In this document: one piece after another, positions 23,453 to 31,716 of the stretch
How positions within the stretch are numbered: the stretch's first letter is position 1
Layout: each line of letters starts with the position of its first letter
Source: a virus
Virus record (IMG/VR): IMGVR_UViG_3300048927_000491
Coordinates: 1-41,791 of that record
DNA length: 41,791 bases
Strand: one strand, 5' to 3'
Translations under genes and position numbers: made by a program
Notes under the pieces: model-generated
What the model was told of the DNA's origin: nothing
Database searches by the model: none
What the model saw: the letters and a program-made list of their open reading frames with translations, nothing else

Positions 23453-24222
23453 GCGAGAACCTCGAGAGTGACCGAGGCGCCGGCCGCGAGCCGGGCGCCG
23501 AGGCGGAAGTGATTGTAGGATGCGACGACGCCGAAGGCGTTGGTGTGATCCCGGGTGGTCTTCACCGGGGCGACCGGCAGGCCGTTGGCCTTGAAGGTCG
23601 AGGGATCGGGCAGGCTGGCGGGCTGCGAGTACCAGAGATAGCCGTCCGCGCCTGCCACCAGGTTGAGCGTGCGGGCAACGCCGCTGGCAAACCAACTCGC
23701 GGCCATGCCGTTCACGTCGGCCGCTGTGAGGGTCGCCGCATCGGACTTGTCGACGAAGCCGGCGTGGCCCTTGTTGAGGAAGGTGATCGTCGCCGGCTTG
23801 GTGTCCGTCGCCGGTCCACCGGGCGCGGCGGCGTCGGTCACCGTCCACTGGAACTGCGTCGTCGCCGTCACATTCGGGACAGCAAAGGCGCGGGCCGTGG
23901 CGGGGTTGGGCACGGGCGTGCCGTTCACCGTCTGGCCGGTCGGGTCTTTCGTGAGGACCACGGCAAGGTTTGCGGTCACAGTTGCGCCGATCTCCGCCTG
24001 CGAGGGCGCAACGGTCAGGCTCGTGATCTTCATGCCCGGGTACTCGATCGAAGAGATGATCTCGGCGAGGCTGCGACCATCGATCATGATGGCCTCGGCC
24101 GCGCCGGGAGCCGCCAGGATGTCGAGCACGCTGGCGTTGCGCACTTCGCCATCCTGCACGACGATCAGCAGCTCGGCGCCGGCAATGGCGTCTGCCACGG
24201 GGAGAGCGTCTGCCTTGGCCAT
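23449..24222 (-). CDS. Tail fibre-associated protein, Ig-like middle
   Basis: 257 residues. The N-terminus (DALPVADAIAGAELLIVVQDGEVRNASVLDILA) resembles segments found at phage fibre junctions. The middle looks like a beta-sandwich (MKITSLTVAPSQAEIGATVTANLAVVL; TTQFQWTVTDAAAPGG). The end (YNHFRLGARLAAGASVTLEVLA) is beta-rich. It lies between two fibre genes and is coupled to both (TGATG and ATGA), so it is probably a structural adaptor. Exact role unknown. Confidence 0.6.
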   Translation of the reverse strand: MAKADALPVADAIAGAELLIVVQDGEVRNASVLDILAAPGAAEAIMIDGRSLAEIISSIEYPGMKITSLTVAPSQAEIGATVTANLAVVLTKDPTGQTVNGTPVPNPATARAFAVPNVTATTQFQWTVTDAAAPGGPATDTKPATITFLNKGHAGFVDKSDAATLTAADVNGMAASWFASGVARTLNLVAGADGYLWYSQPASLPDPSTFKANGLPVAPVKTTRDHTNAFGVVASYNHFRLGARLAAGASVTLEVLA

Positions 24223-25802
24223 CAGGTGGCGCTCCCTCGTTTGCGCCGGGCGGCTTTCAAAGCGGCGATCTCTGCACCTTGCGCGCGCACGATCAGGACC
24301 AGTTCCTGAAAGGCGGCATGAAGGTCTGGCACGACCTTGCCCGGATCGACATTCTGGTACTCGGGCACGATGTCGGTGCGGGTGACCGGATCTGTCGCTG
24401 GCTCGATGATCGCACCCGTCGCGTCGAACAGTGCGCGCCTGCCGGGCGAGATCACGGTCTCGACCTGTCGCACCGCGTCCTTCTCGCCGGTGACGGCGTG
24501 GGGCACATGCTGCGCAAGATCGTGGGCGATGTAGGCGGTGGAGCGCCGTTCGGTACCGACCCAGCGGACGTCCCAAAGGTTGATCGCCATGATGCGATCG
24601 AGCGCGCCCGTCACCGGCTGCAGATCTTCCTTCAAGCGATGGTCCGAGTTCGAACCGTACGTCGTGCCGAAGTCGTTGACGGTGATCCCGCCCTTGTTTT
24701 GAACGACGCCCAGGACCTGCCGCAGGAACTCGATTGCGGTGTAGTCATTGGTGTCCATCGTCGTGAGCGAGACGCCGCCTGGCGCGCCTGCCCAGACGCG
24801 CAGATTGCCCAAGCCCGCGATGGTCGACTGATTGGCGAACTGTCGCGTGCCTTTCAGGTGAAGCTCGCCCGTCTCGCCGAAGAGGCCGCGCTCCCATCCA
24901 TTCGCGTGGAAGGCAATCGTCCCGCGGTCGTTGTAGATGAGGCTGACCGGATAGCCTGCGAGCTGCGATTCCATACGCAGATCCGCGCCGCCACGGATGG
25001 TCAGGTCTCCGCCGACGCCAAGCGGGCCGGTGAATTCGTTTCCGATCCAGGCGGTGCTCCCCCCTGCGCAGAACCCGCCTGCGCCTCGCCAGTCGAATTT
25101 GCCGGCGGCGTCGATGACGGCAAAACCCCACTCGGCTGCGAGATCGTGGCTGGTCACCTGCAGGTAGGCATTGCCCGAGACCGCGTTTCCGCGAAGGCGA
25201 AGTCCGCCAGTCGAGCCATTGTTCGGCGTCATCACGTCGGTCGCGCCGAGCATGATGTCTTCCCGGAAGAGCCAGGTGGTGACGGCCTCTTTGCCGGTGG
25301 CCGGCGTGAGCGCGCGTGCTTCGTCCTCGCCGAGCAGCGCCTCGGCCTCGGTCGCAAGCTCGACCACGCCGGCGGTCTCGGTCGTTGCAGGGGGATTGGC
25401 GAAGATCGGATTGCCGAAGGTGATGCTGCCGGCGATGTCGGCGTTGAAGACGACATCGACCGCGATCAGCGCGAAGGCGGAGCTGGCCTTGGTCAGCACG
25501 ATCTCACTCGCGCTGTACGCCGCGAACAAGGTGCCGTCGTCGAGATAGAGGCCGAGGCCAGATGCTTCCCAGATGTCGGCGGAAGTATCGTAGGCGGTGA
25601 GATGAGCGACGTTCGGCGCCGGCGCGACACCGGCGGCGGTGCCCACGCGCTTGAACTCGCCGGGTAGGGCGGTGAGCGTGGGCGCGGGATCGAACGGCGT
25701 GGCGGTGAAGCCAAGCTCCGCGATTACGGTGTTGGCGCTGCCGCCGGCAGACTGCAGCGCGGCAAGGCCGGCATCGGTGAGTTGCAGGACGATGTCGGTC
25801 AC
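24222..25802 (-). CDS. H: Tail fibre gpH-like, with S74 chaperone domain
   Basis: 526 residues. The N-terminal 150 match the P2-type fibre attachment domain (LQLTDAGLAALQSA; GLGLYLDDGTLFAAYS; ETAGVVELATEAEALLGEDEARALTP). The C-terminal part has the Peptidase_S74 intramolecular chaperone: SNSDHRLKEDLQPV, then LYxW-like NLWDVRWVG and YIAHDLAQHVPHAV. S74 domains trimerise the fibre and then cut themselves off before the Ser of SDxRLK. It ends in a coiled coil (AAFQELVLIVRAQGAEIAALKAA). Start overlaps gene I (ATGA). Confidence 0.88.
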   Translation of the reverse strand: MTDIVLQLTDAGLAALQSAGGSANTVIAELGFTATPFDPAPTLTALPGEFKRVGTAAGVAPAPNVAHLTAYDTSADIWEASGLGLYLDDGTLFAAYSASEIVLTKASSAFALIAVDVVFNADIAGSITFGNPIFANPPATTETAGVVELATEAEALLGEDEARALTPATGKEAVTTWLFREDIMLGATDVMTPNNGSTGGLRLRGNAVSGNAYLQVTSHDLAAEWGFAVIDAAGKFDWRGAGGFCAGGSTAWIGNEFTGPLGVGGDLTIRGGADLRMESQLAGYPVSLIYNDRGTIAFHANGWERGLFGETGELHLKGTRQFANQSTIAGLGNLRVWAGAPGGVSLTTMDTNDYTAIEFLRQVLGVVQNKGGITVNDFGTTYGSNSDHRLKEDLQPVTGALDRIMAINLWDVRWVGTERRSTAYIAHDLAQHVPHAVTGEKDAVRQVETVISPGRRALFDATGAIIEPATDPVTRTDIVPEYQNVDPGKVVPDLHAAFQELVLIVRAQGAEIAALKAARRKRGSAT

Positions 25803-26440
25803 AGGCTGGTCTCCAGCACGTCGGTGCCGTCAGGCAGGTAGATCGGCTCGCCGTTTTCGGTCTGCAGCACGGTCGACCAGTCGCGGCTCGTGTCGTGGAT
25901 GGCGGCATGGCGCGTGCGCCACATCGTGCCGACCTGCGCGCCTGCAGGGACCATCGCCTGAGCGAGCGCCTCGGTGACCAGCACGAAATCGAAGTGGCTG
26001 CGCAGCGGCTTGGCTGCGGCGATGTCGCTGACGATCGCGTCCGTGGTCTCAACGGTCAGGAACTCGGCACCGATGGCGTAGGGCGCGCGTACCTCGAAGG
26101 TGTGCGGCGGGCGGGGCGGGGTGGCTTGCCACCATTCGACGAGTTGCAGGGCAGGATGATATCGCCCCAGGATCTCTTCGACCGAGCTGCGCGTGCCCTT
26201 GCGACGATGGTAGGGGATCGCGTCGGCGACCGCCTCGCGCTTGCGCTGCAGCGTCCACCATGTCTGCCAGTGCGTGATCGCCAGGCCCCAGGCGAGCCAT
26301 GGCAGGTGGCTTTCAGGACAATTCCAAGCCGACCACACGTCGCGCACGGGCGTGGGCATATCGAGGACGCCGGCGGCGGCCTGCTCGAGCGCGCGCTCGA
26401 GCGGCGTGGACGCGGGAGGCAGGACGGTGGGGTAGCTCAT
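25799..26440 (-). CDS. I: Baseplate/tail protein gpI
   Basis: A 213-residue P2 gpI homologue: TPLERALEQAAAGVLDMPTPVRDVWSAWNCPESHLPWLAWGL is the diagnostic region, followed by KREAVADAIPYHRRKGTRSSVEEILG. It attaches to J in the baseplate and supports the fibres. J-I-H order is conserved and I overlaps J by 4 bp. Longer than P2 gpI (about 176). Confidence 0.94.
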   Translation of the reverse strand: MSYPTVLPPASTPLERALEQAAAGVLDMPTPVRDVWSAWNCPESHLPWLAWGLAITHWQTWWTLQRKREAVADAIPYHRRKGTRSSVEEILGRYHPALQLVEWWQATPPRPPHTFEVRAPYAIGAEFLTVETTDAIVSDIAAAKPLRSHFDFVLVTEALAQAMVPAGAQVGTMWRTRHAAIHDTSRDWSTVLQTENGEPIYLPDGTDVLETSL

Positions 26441-27351
26441 TCGCCGGTGCCCAGCGTTCGCGCAGTCACGCCGATGCAGTAAGGCGCCTGGGCGCGACTT
26501 ACCGGGATGTCCTCGGCCGGCGAGTTGAGGACGATGTTCTGGGCGCCGTCGACGTGCGCGGCGGCGAACAGCGCCGAGCGGGTGACGTCGCGGCCGAGGC
26601 GGTGGCTCTCCTCGACGTAGGCGTTGACCCTTGCCAGCGATGCGGCGAGCACCACGCCGGCATCGGGGCCGGTGAAGGTGCGCAGATCGTAGTCGACGGC
26701 GTAGGTGATGATCTGCGCCGGCTGCACCGTAACGTAGTCGGTCAGCGGGCGGCGCGTGTCGGCATTGAGATATGCGGTTGCGGCGTCGACCACGGGCTGC
26801 GGTGCGGCGCCGTTGCCGCTGCGCGAGAGGATCGTCACGACGACGTGCCCTGGTGTCGGGCTTTCGGCGCTGGCGTCGAGCACGTCGGGATGCGACGTCA
26901 GCGCGTGGAACACGTAGGCGCCGATCGGGCCGGCGACCGAGTAGCCTTCGGGTGCGAGGACCATGCGGCGGCGGAACTCGGCATCGCTCTCCATCACGGC
27001 CGGCGTGCCCAGCTGTGGGTCCGCCGGGGTGATGACCAGACGCATGATGCCGAAGAGCGCGGCGATGTTGTCGAGATCGGCGCCGACTGCGTAGGCTGGC
27101 ATGACTGCGCGCGTCGCGTCATTCACGCGCTGGCGCAGGAGCTGGGCGAAGTAGGCGAAGGTCTGCAGCAACTTGGCGACGGGATCGCTATCGCGTTCCT
27201 CGTAAGTGATGCCGCGTGCCGCCAGCTCGGCTTTGAAGCGGGCGACCGCGTCGGCGTAGATCGTCTCGAAATCGAGCGTCTCTACAATGTCGGGCGAGGG
27301 CAGGCGCGACAGATCGACAGCGGTGAAGGTGACATCGGCCATGCCGGCCAT
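26437..27351 (-). CDS. J: Baseplate wedge protein gpJ
   Basis: A 304-residue P2 gpJ homologue (P2 302). FTAVDLSRLPSPDIVETLDFETIYADAVARF and LLQTFAYFAQLLRQRVNDATRAVMPAYAVGADLDNIAALFG are family hallmarks. First gene of the fibre operon. M1 (27351) or M4 (27342) may start it; a late dyad is centred 57.5 bp before M4, matching the spacing at V and P, which slightly favours M4. Confidence 0.95.
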   Translation of the reverse strand: MAGMADVTFTAVDLSRLPSPDIVETLDFETIYADAVARFKAELAARGITYEERDSDPVAKLLQTFAYFAQLLRQRVNDATRAVMPAYAVGADLDNIAALFGIMRLVITPADPQLGTPAVMESDAEFRRRMVLAPEGYSVAGPIGAYVFHALTSHPDVLDASAESPTPGHVVVTILSRSGNGAAPQPVVDAATAYLNADTRRPLTDYVTVQPAQIITYAVDYDLRTFTGPDAGVVLAASLARVNAYVEESHRLGRDVTRSALFAAAHVDGAQNIVLNSPAEDIPVSRAQAPYCIGVTARTLGTGE

Positions 27352-27386
27352 CTCTGGTCAGCACGCGGGCGAGCGCCATGCCCCGG

Positions 27387-27412
27387 CATTTGGACAGGCA
27401 GCCAGCCAAATG
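27387..27412. promoter_or_regulatory. Late-promoter dyad B (upstream of J)
   Basis: CATTTGG-N12-CCAAATG. Over the N12 it reads ACAGGCAGCCAG, close to dyads A and C. It lies 36 bp beyond the J gene start in the only sizeable gap between the S and J genes. Probably binds the Ogr-like activator for J-I-fibre transcription. Confidence 0.75.
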
Positions 27413-27502
27413 GAGCGCGTGATGCCTCGGATGGCCGAGCGCGGGAACCATCGTGTCGCAATCGGAGTAGTACCGGCAAAATCAGTCTGTTCAGACTTCG
27501 TA

Positions 27503-27556
27503 CTCGGCCCTCGCGGCGTTTCCCCCCACCCCGCGCACCCTGCAGCGAGGGCCGAG
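27503..27556 (-). terminator. Long inverted repeat after gene S
   Basis: CTCGGCCCTCGC at 27503-27514 pairs perfectly with 27545-27556 (12 bp, 30-bp loop). It follows the S stop and precedes dyad B, so it may end the O-to-S transcript. No U-run follows on the minus strand, so Rho-independent termination is uncertain. A smaller hairpin AGTCTG-TT-CAGACT lies at 27484-27497. Confidence 0.45.
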
Positions 27557-27566
27557 CTTTTCCCTC

Positions 27567-28238
27567 TCAAACCGCTGATGCGACGTGATCGTAGAGCAGA
27601 TCGAGCATGCGCTCGCGGTCCGCCGGCGTGGCGCCGAGCAGTTCTCGTTTGGTATAGGTCACCGCCTTCGCTCGCAGCGAGGGGCGATCGCGCAGGCCGT
27701 GCTGGTGGACGTCGGCGATCTGCGAGACCTTGCCCGAAAAGCCGACCCAGAAGCTGGCGTCATCGGTGCCGGTCTTCAGGAAGCGCGAGGTGGCGAGGCG
27801 ACGGAACATGGCGCGCCTGCGCAAGCTTCCGCGCCGGCGCAGCCTGCCGCCGGCGTTGCGGTATTGCTCTGGCACCGGGAGCCACTTGACCACCCTGTCG
27901 AACTCGAAGGAGCGGATCGCGCCGGCCTCGATGTCGTAGCCGGTCATCATGCGCCCTGCGCCCCAGGCGAAGCTCTTCATGATGACACGGCGCGGTTCAC
28001 CGCTGCCGCCCGAAGGATAGAGGAAGCATGCGGCGCCGCGCCCGGTGACCGGCGCCGCCTTCTTCTTGCGTGGCGCGAACGCCGAGCCGTCCGGTTGGCG
28101 CTGCGCGGTTATGCGCTCACGCTGCCCTATGGCGAGTTCGCGCGCCATGCGCCGCATGATGGTGCGGCGCTGGCCCGACGACAGGCCGCGCAGGAGTGCG
28201 CCGGCTATGCGCTCCAGCTCGGCTAGATCGTCGCTCAT
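27567..28238 (-). CDS. S: Tail completion protein gpS
   Basis: A 223-residue phage virion morphogenesis protein (P2 gpS about 150, so this one is longer). LERIAGALLRGLSSGQRRTIMRRMARELAIGQRERITAQRQPDGSAFAPRK is the typical N-terminus, and FSGKVSQIADVHQHGLRDR matches the conserved middle. Inserted Arg-rich segments (RLRRRGSLRRRAMFRRL) explain part of the extra length. Last gene of the O operon; coupled to R. Confidence 0.92.
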   Translation of the reverse strand: MSDDLAELERIAGALLRGLSSGQRRTIMRRMARELAIGQRERITAQRQPDGSAFAPRKKKAAPVTGRGAACFLYPSGGSGEPRRVIMKSFAWGAGRMMTGYDIEAGAIRSFEFDRVVKWLPVPEQYRNAGGRLRRRGSLRRRAMFRRLATSRFLKTGTDDASFWVGFSGKVSQIADVHQHGLRDRPSLRAKAVTYTKRELLGATPADRERMLDLLYDHVASAV

Positions 28239-28756
28239 GGCGTTGGCGGTATGCCTGGTGTCAGCACGGCGCCGGGATCGCCGCTGGCGATCACCGGTTC
28301 GACGTGCGCGAAGCCCTGCAGGAAGGTGACGCCTTCGGCACCCGTGAACGCGTTGGTGAAATCGGGCGCGGGCGGGTGCTCGGTATCGTAGCCGCTGCCG
28401 TCAGGGCGAGGCATGACCAGGACTGGCTCGGTCAGGTCGATCGAGATCTCGACATCCGACACGTCGCTGTCGAGCAGCTCTGCCTCGAAGCCGAAGGGCT
28501 GGCTGTCCTGGCGCTGCAGCAGCTCGGGCTGCTCCTTCTCGATCCAGGCCAGGACCGGGATGAACAGCCGGTCGGCGTCCCCGGCAAAGTCAGTGACCAG
28601 CACCTTGGCGGTGTATTGGTACACGAACGACAGGGTGCGCGACTTGCGCGCGAGAATCTGGCCGCTCTCGATGAAGATCTGCAGTCTTTCGGGCTGCTTT
28701 GCGAAATCCTCGATGCAGGCGGTGAGCCAGGTCCGCAGGCTGTCTGCCTTGCGCAT
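28235..28756 (-). CDS. R: Tail completion protein gpR
   Basis: A 173-residue P2 gpR homologue: MRKADSLRTWLTACIEDFAKQPERLQIFIESGQI and LSFVYQYTAKVLVTDFAGDADRLFIPVLAWIEKEQPELLQ are characteristic. It acts with S at the tail-head junction. The start at 28756 overlaps the endolysin stop (TGATG); the longer upstream frame is antisense noise within the endolysin gene. Confidence 0.92.
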   Translation of the reverse strand: MRKADSLRTWLTACIEDFAKQPERLQIFIESGQILARKSRTLSFVYQYTAKVLVTDFAGDADRLFIPVLAWIEKEQPELLQRQDSQPFGFEAELLDSDVSDVEISIDLTEPVLVMPRPDGSGYDTEHPPAPDFTNAFTGAEGVTFLQGFAHVEPVIASGDPGAVLTPGIPPTP

Positions 28757-29337
28757 CAGCCCCACCCACCGGAGCGTAGCGCGTCCTGGAAGCGCATGGC
28801 ATAGCCGGCAATGTCCTCGGCGCGATCGGTGCCGTTGATGATACGCCGCGCACTGACGAAGGTCTCGGGCGTGCCTAGGTCGGTGATGTACTGCCCGAGC
28901 TTGCGCCCGGTGAAGGCGCCGTCCTGCATGCCCTTGATCAGGATACGCGTGGCGATGTCGGGCTCCAGCGCGCGATCGAAGTTGCGCAGGAGAGAGCCGC
29001 CAAGACCGAGGGCCTGGTCCGCCCATTCGTAGTTGAAGTCCCACGTGAGCTGGACGAGGCCGCGCCCGTACTGCGGCTGACCATAGCGGCCCGGCTTGCC
29101 GTAGGCCTTGCCACGCCCGAGACCCCACTCGCGGATAGGCGTGAGCTTCGCTTCGTGCCAGGCCGTCGCAAGACCGTAGGCCAGCCATCCGATGGGCCAG
29201 GCGGCGGCGCCGGCGGCGGTGAGCAGCGCATTGATCGTGGCGACCTGCGCTTGTGACAAGCCGCCGGTGATCGAGCGGCAGGCGGAGAAGAAGGCGGCCG
29301 GATTGGCGTGCGCCCGAGGGCGGATGGTGTGAGCCAT
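28756..29337 (-). CDS. Endolysin, GH19 chitinase-like
   Basis: A 193-residue glycoside hydrolase family 19-type lysin. LATAWHEAKLTPIREWGLGRG carries the likely catalytic Glu (HEA), and YGRGLVQLTWDFNYEWADQALGL is the conserved substrate-groove region. It degrades peptidoglycan at lysis. No signal peptide, so it depends on the adjacent holin. In P2 the endolysin K likewise lies in the late lysis block. No separate spanin genes were found. Confidence 0.88.
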   Translation of the reverse strand: MAHTIRPRAHANPAAFFSACRSITGGLSQAQVATINALLTAAGAAAWPIGWLAYGLATAWHEAKLTPIREWGLGRGKAYGKPGRYGQPQYGRGLVQLTWDFNYEWADQALGLGGSLLRNFDRALEPDIATRILIKGMQDGAFTGRKLGQYITDLGTPETFVSARRIINGTDRAEDIAGYAMRFQDALRSGGWG

Positions 29338-29339
29338 AG

Positions 29340-29672
29340 TCAATCCTTGCCGGGCAGGAAGCGGTTGGCGAAGCGATCGGGAAGGCTCACCAGGATGTCG
29401 GTCGCGGACTTGGCGAGCAGCGGCGTGGCGTCGAAGGCGAGCAGGGCGATGGCGAACGCGATCGATTGCGCAACGAAGCCGTTCCAGTCTGTCAGCGCGA
29501 TGATGGCCAGCGTGGCGTAGTAGCTGACCGTCGAGCCGACGATCCATTGCAGGAAGCGCTGGCGCCAGGTCAGGCCGGTCTTCCAGGCTTGGGCGACGGC
29601 CGAGCCGATCAGAGACGGGGCAAGGGAGCCGAGCAGCTCGGCCACGGATTCGAGAAAGTGGCGCGGGTCCAT
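29340..29672 (-). CDS. Holin-like membrane protein
   Basis: 110 residues with two or three membrane segments (FLQWIVGSTVSYYATLAIIAL; FVAQSIAFAIALLAFDATPLLA). It is directly upstream of, and nearly touching, the endolysin gene, and downstream of X, matching the holin position in P2 (gene Y). Sequence identity to a known holin class is not apparent, so the name rests on topology and position. Confidence 0.7.
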   Translation of the reverse strand: MDPRHFLESVAELLGSLAPSLIGSAVAQAWKTGLTWRQRFLQWIVGSTVSYYATLAIIALTDWNGFVAQSIAFAIALLAFDATPLLAKSATDILVSLPDRFANRFLPGKD

Positions 29673-29675
29673 AGG

Positions 29676-29900
29676 TCAGCTCCAAAGTTGGACGAGGGGC
29701 AGCACGCGCGCGGTGCTGGTTTCGGTCGATGCGGGCACGACGACGACGGTGCCGAGCGGGAGGATGGTGCCGACGTCGGCCAAGCCGGGGTTCGCCTCGA
29801 GCACGCGCGTGAGGTCGTTCGGGCCGAGCCCGGCCTCGCGCCACAGCAGCTGGTCGAGCTTGTCGCCGGCCTTGGCCGTGAGGCGCTGTTCCGCCGGCAT
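29676..29900 (-). CDS. X: Tail protein gpX (LysM-like)
   Basis: A 74-residue P2 gpX homologue (P2 67). TAKAGDKLDQLLWREAGLG and VLEANPGLADVGTILPLGTVVVVP form the short LysM-like fold. P2 X is essential for tail assembly. It overlaps the L stop by one base and lies just before the holin gene, as in P2. Confidence 0.93.
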   Translation of the reverse strand: MPAEQRLTAKAGDKLDQLLWREAGLGPNDLTRVLEANPGLADVGTILPLGTVVVVPASTETSTARVLPLVQLWS

Positions 29901-30385
29901 CAGATGAGGTCGACCGTGGTGCGCGACTTGCCCAGCATGTCCCGGATGGCGTGAAGAGCATCGCGGCGCAGCTCGCCGATCGACGGGGTGAGATCGTCGG
30001 CCTGGGCGTTGCCGGCGCCGGTCATATCGAAGTCGCGGTGGCGCTCGATCAGCTCGGCCTTGGCGTAGAGGGCGATGGCACGCTGGTAGCGGATGCCGAG
30101 GACGCTTTCGCCGTCCAGCTGCGGCGCGGGCACGGTTGCAAGCGTCGTGTAACCGGCGGCGATCGACGCGGCGGCGAAGGCGCGCAGGTCGATCTCGGCG
30201 GTCATGATCGCGCCGAGGATGGCGGCGCGGAGCCGCGGCGCCGTGATGTTCGTGGGAACGCGTGCCGCCTCGCGCACAGCTGCAGGCTCGATGTCAGGGA
30301 AGAAGCCATCGTTGACGATGGTCGCTTCGCTCGCTGGCGGCTCCTGAGGTGCAGTCTTCGGGGGCAGCGGGACGAAGCTACTCAT
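29900..30385 (-). CDS. L: Head completion protein gpL
   Basis: A 161-residue P2 gpL homologue (P2 169): NDGFFPDIEPAAVREAARV and YTTLATVPA...YQRAIALYAKAELIERHRDFDMT are conserved. It stabilises filled heads and forms the connector to the tail. The start overlaps the upstream membrane protein's stop (ATGA). Confidence 0.93.
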   Translation of the reverse strand: MSSFVPLPPKTAPQEPPASEATIVNDGFFPDIEPAAVREAARVPTNITAPRLRAAILGAIMTAEIDLRAFAAASIAAGYTTLATVPAPQLDGESVLGIRYQRAIALYAKAELIERHRDFDMTGAGNAQADDLTPSIGELRRDALHAIRDMLGKSRTTVDLI

Positions 30386-30693
30386 GCGACGATCAGACGG
30401 GCGAGCAGCTGCATGCAGGCGATGCAGCCACCGAAAGCGGGCACGGCAAGGATCAGGCAGACGATCTGCGCCCGGCGTTCGGTCCGCTCCGTTATGGCAA
30501 CGCCGAGCAAGCTGCAGACGAGTATCGCCGCGAAGGCGAGCGTGGCGAAAGCCAACAGCAACGTCTTGAAGATGAGCCAGGGCATGAGAAGGGCAGCGGT
30601 CGCGGCGTTGCTGTCGGGCGAGAACGCGGCGAGGAGCGCAGACGTGAGGAGGGCGATACAGACAAGATTGAGGATGCCACGGATCATGAGCAT
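30382..30693 (-). CDS. Three-helix membrane protein inserted between M and L
   Basis: 103 residues with three hydrophobic segments (ILNLVCIALLTSALLAAF; MPWLIFKTLLLAFATLAFAAILVCSLLG; IVCLILAVPAFGGCIACM). It is not part of the P2 gene order, where L follows M directly. It could be an antiholin, second holin or superinfection-exclusion factor. Starts at M1 (30693) or M3. The 117 bp between it and M hold no gene. Confidence 0.6.
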   Translation of the reverse strand: MLMIRGILNLVCIALLTSALLAAFSPDSNAATAALLMPWLIFKTLLLAFATLAFAAILVCSLLGVAITERTERRAQIVCLILAVPAFGGCIACMQLLARLIVA

Positions 30694-30810
30694 GCTGCCT
30701 TGTGTTCGCGCCGCCGGCTAACAGGGGTGGGGATCGGGTCAGGCGCGGCCCTGCGGCCCGAAGGCCTCCCGCTCTGCGCGATCCGCCCCTGAGCGCCGGG
30801 GGCGAGCTTG

Positions 30811-31674
30811 TCAGGCGGCGCCCTGATCGGGGGCTGTGCCGCCTTGTTCGGTGTTCGTCTCGGCCGCGATCGCGGCGGCCAGGAGCTTGTCGGCGCGCTT
30901 GATGCGATCCTTCACGCCGACGCGGTCATTGAGGCGCTGCGCGTTGCGCAGCATGGTGAGCGTGGCTTCCAAGGCTGCCTTGCAGTCGCCGACCGGGAGT
31001 TCCTCGGCCGCACGGAGCTGCTCGACACCGATGGCCTTCAGGAGCTTGGCGCGAACTTCGTCGTGCAAGTCGAGATCGGCGGTCAACTCTTCCACCTGCA
31101 GGAGCACGTCGACTGGGAAGGCGTCGCCGGCATTCTGCGCCTTGAGCGCGGCATCGGCGATCTCTTCCACGACGATCGTCGCCGCGTCGCGCTGATAGCG
31201 TGAAGGCATCGGCACATTGTGGCGCAGGACGAACGGCACGAGATCTAGCGCGCCCGCATAGTCGCCGGTGTCGATCAGCCAGACCATGACGGAGGGCAGC
31301 ACTTCGGCCTGGATGCCTTCGCCGACGCCGGCATCGGCGGCGATCACGCCTTCGATCCAAGCCTTGTACTCGGGCAGCATCTCGCGCTTGGCCTCGATCT
31401 TCTTGTCGATCGAGCGGATTTCCTTGAGGCGCCGCAGGTCATGCGTGAGGCGCAGGACGATCTGAGCGGCGACGCGGTCTTCGGCCGACGTCACCTGCTC
31501 GGGCGCCGAGGCGACGATCGTCGCTGCGGCGCGCTCGCGGTAGATCATCGCCGGGGTGTGCTCGACGGGAGCGGGAGTGCTCCCGCCCTCATCGGAGGAA
31601 GCGACCGGTTTCGGGTCGGCGGCAGTGGCGGCGCGTGCGGCCATGCGCTCCCGGTGGAGACGTGCGGGCGTCAT
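30811..31674 (-). CDS. M: Terminase small subunit gpM
   Basis: A 287-residue P2 gpM homologue (P2 247). MTPARLHRERMAARAATAAD and AAQIVLRLTHDLRRLKEIRSIDKKIEAKREMLPEYKAWIEGV are family features. Together with P it forms the packaging terminase that cuts at cos. As in P2, it lies on the opposite strand from P. Extra residues are mainly in the N-terminal low-complexity repeat of the RERMAA motif. Confidence 0.93.
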   Translation of the reverse strand: MTPARLHRERMAARAATAADPKPVASSDEGGSTPAPVEHTPAMIYRERAAATIVASAPEQVTSAEDRVAAQIVLRLTHDLRRLKEIRSIDKKIEAKREMLPEYKAWIEGVIAADAGVGEGIQAEVLPSVMVWLIDTGDYAGALDLVPFVLRHNVPMPSRYQRDAATIVVEEIADAALKAQNAGDAFPVDVLLQVEELTADLDLHDEVRAKLLKAIGVEQLRAAEELPVGDCKAALEATLTMLRNAQRLNDRVGVKDRIKRADKLLAAAIAAETNTEQGGTAPDQGAA

Positions 31675-31716
31675 GTTGTCGTTCCTGCGCGATGAAGGCG
31701 GGACGAGGCTTCAGGC

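Noticed and set aside
24279-25667. 462-codon plus-strand frame
   Set aside because: It is antisense to the S74 fibre gene and has no ribosome site or recognisable domain.
28756-29961. 401-codon version of the endolysin
   Set aside because: The first 208 codons overlap the holin-like and X genes in a wrong frame. The GH19 domain begins at 29337, which also abuts the upstream stop.
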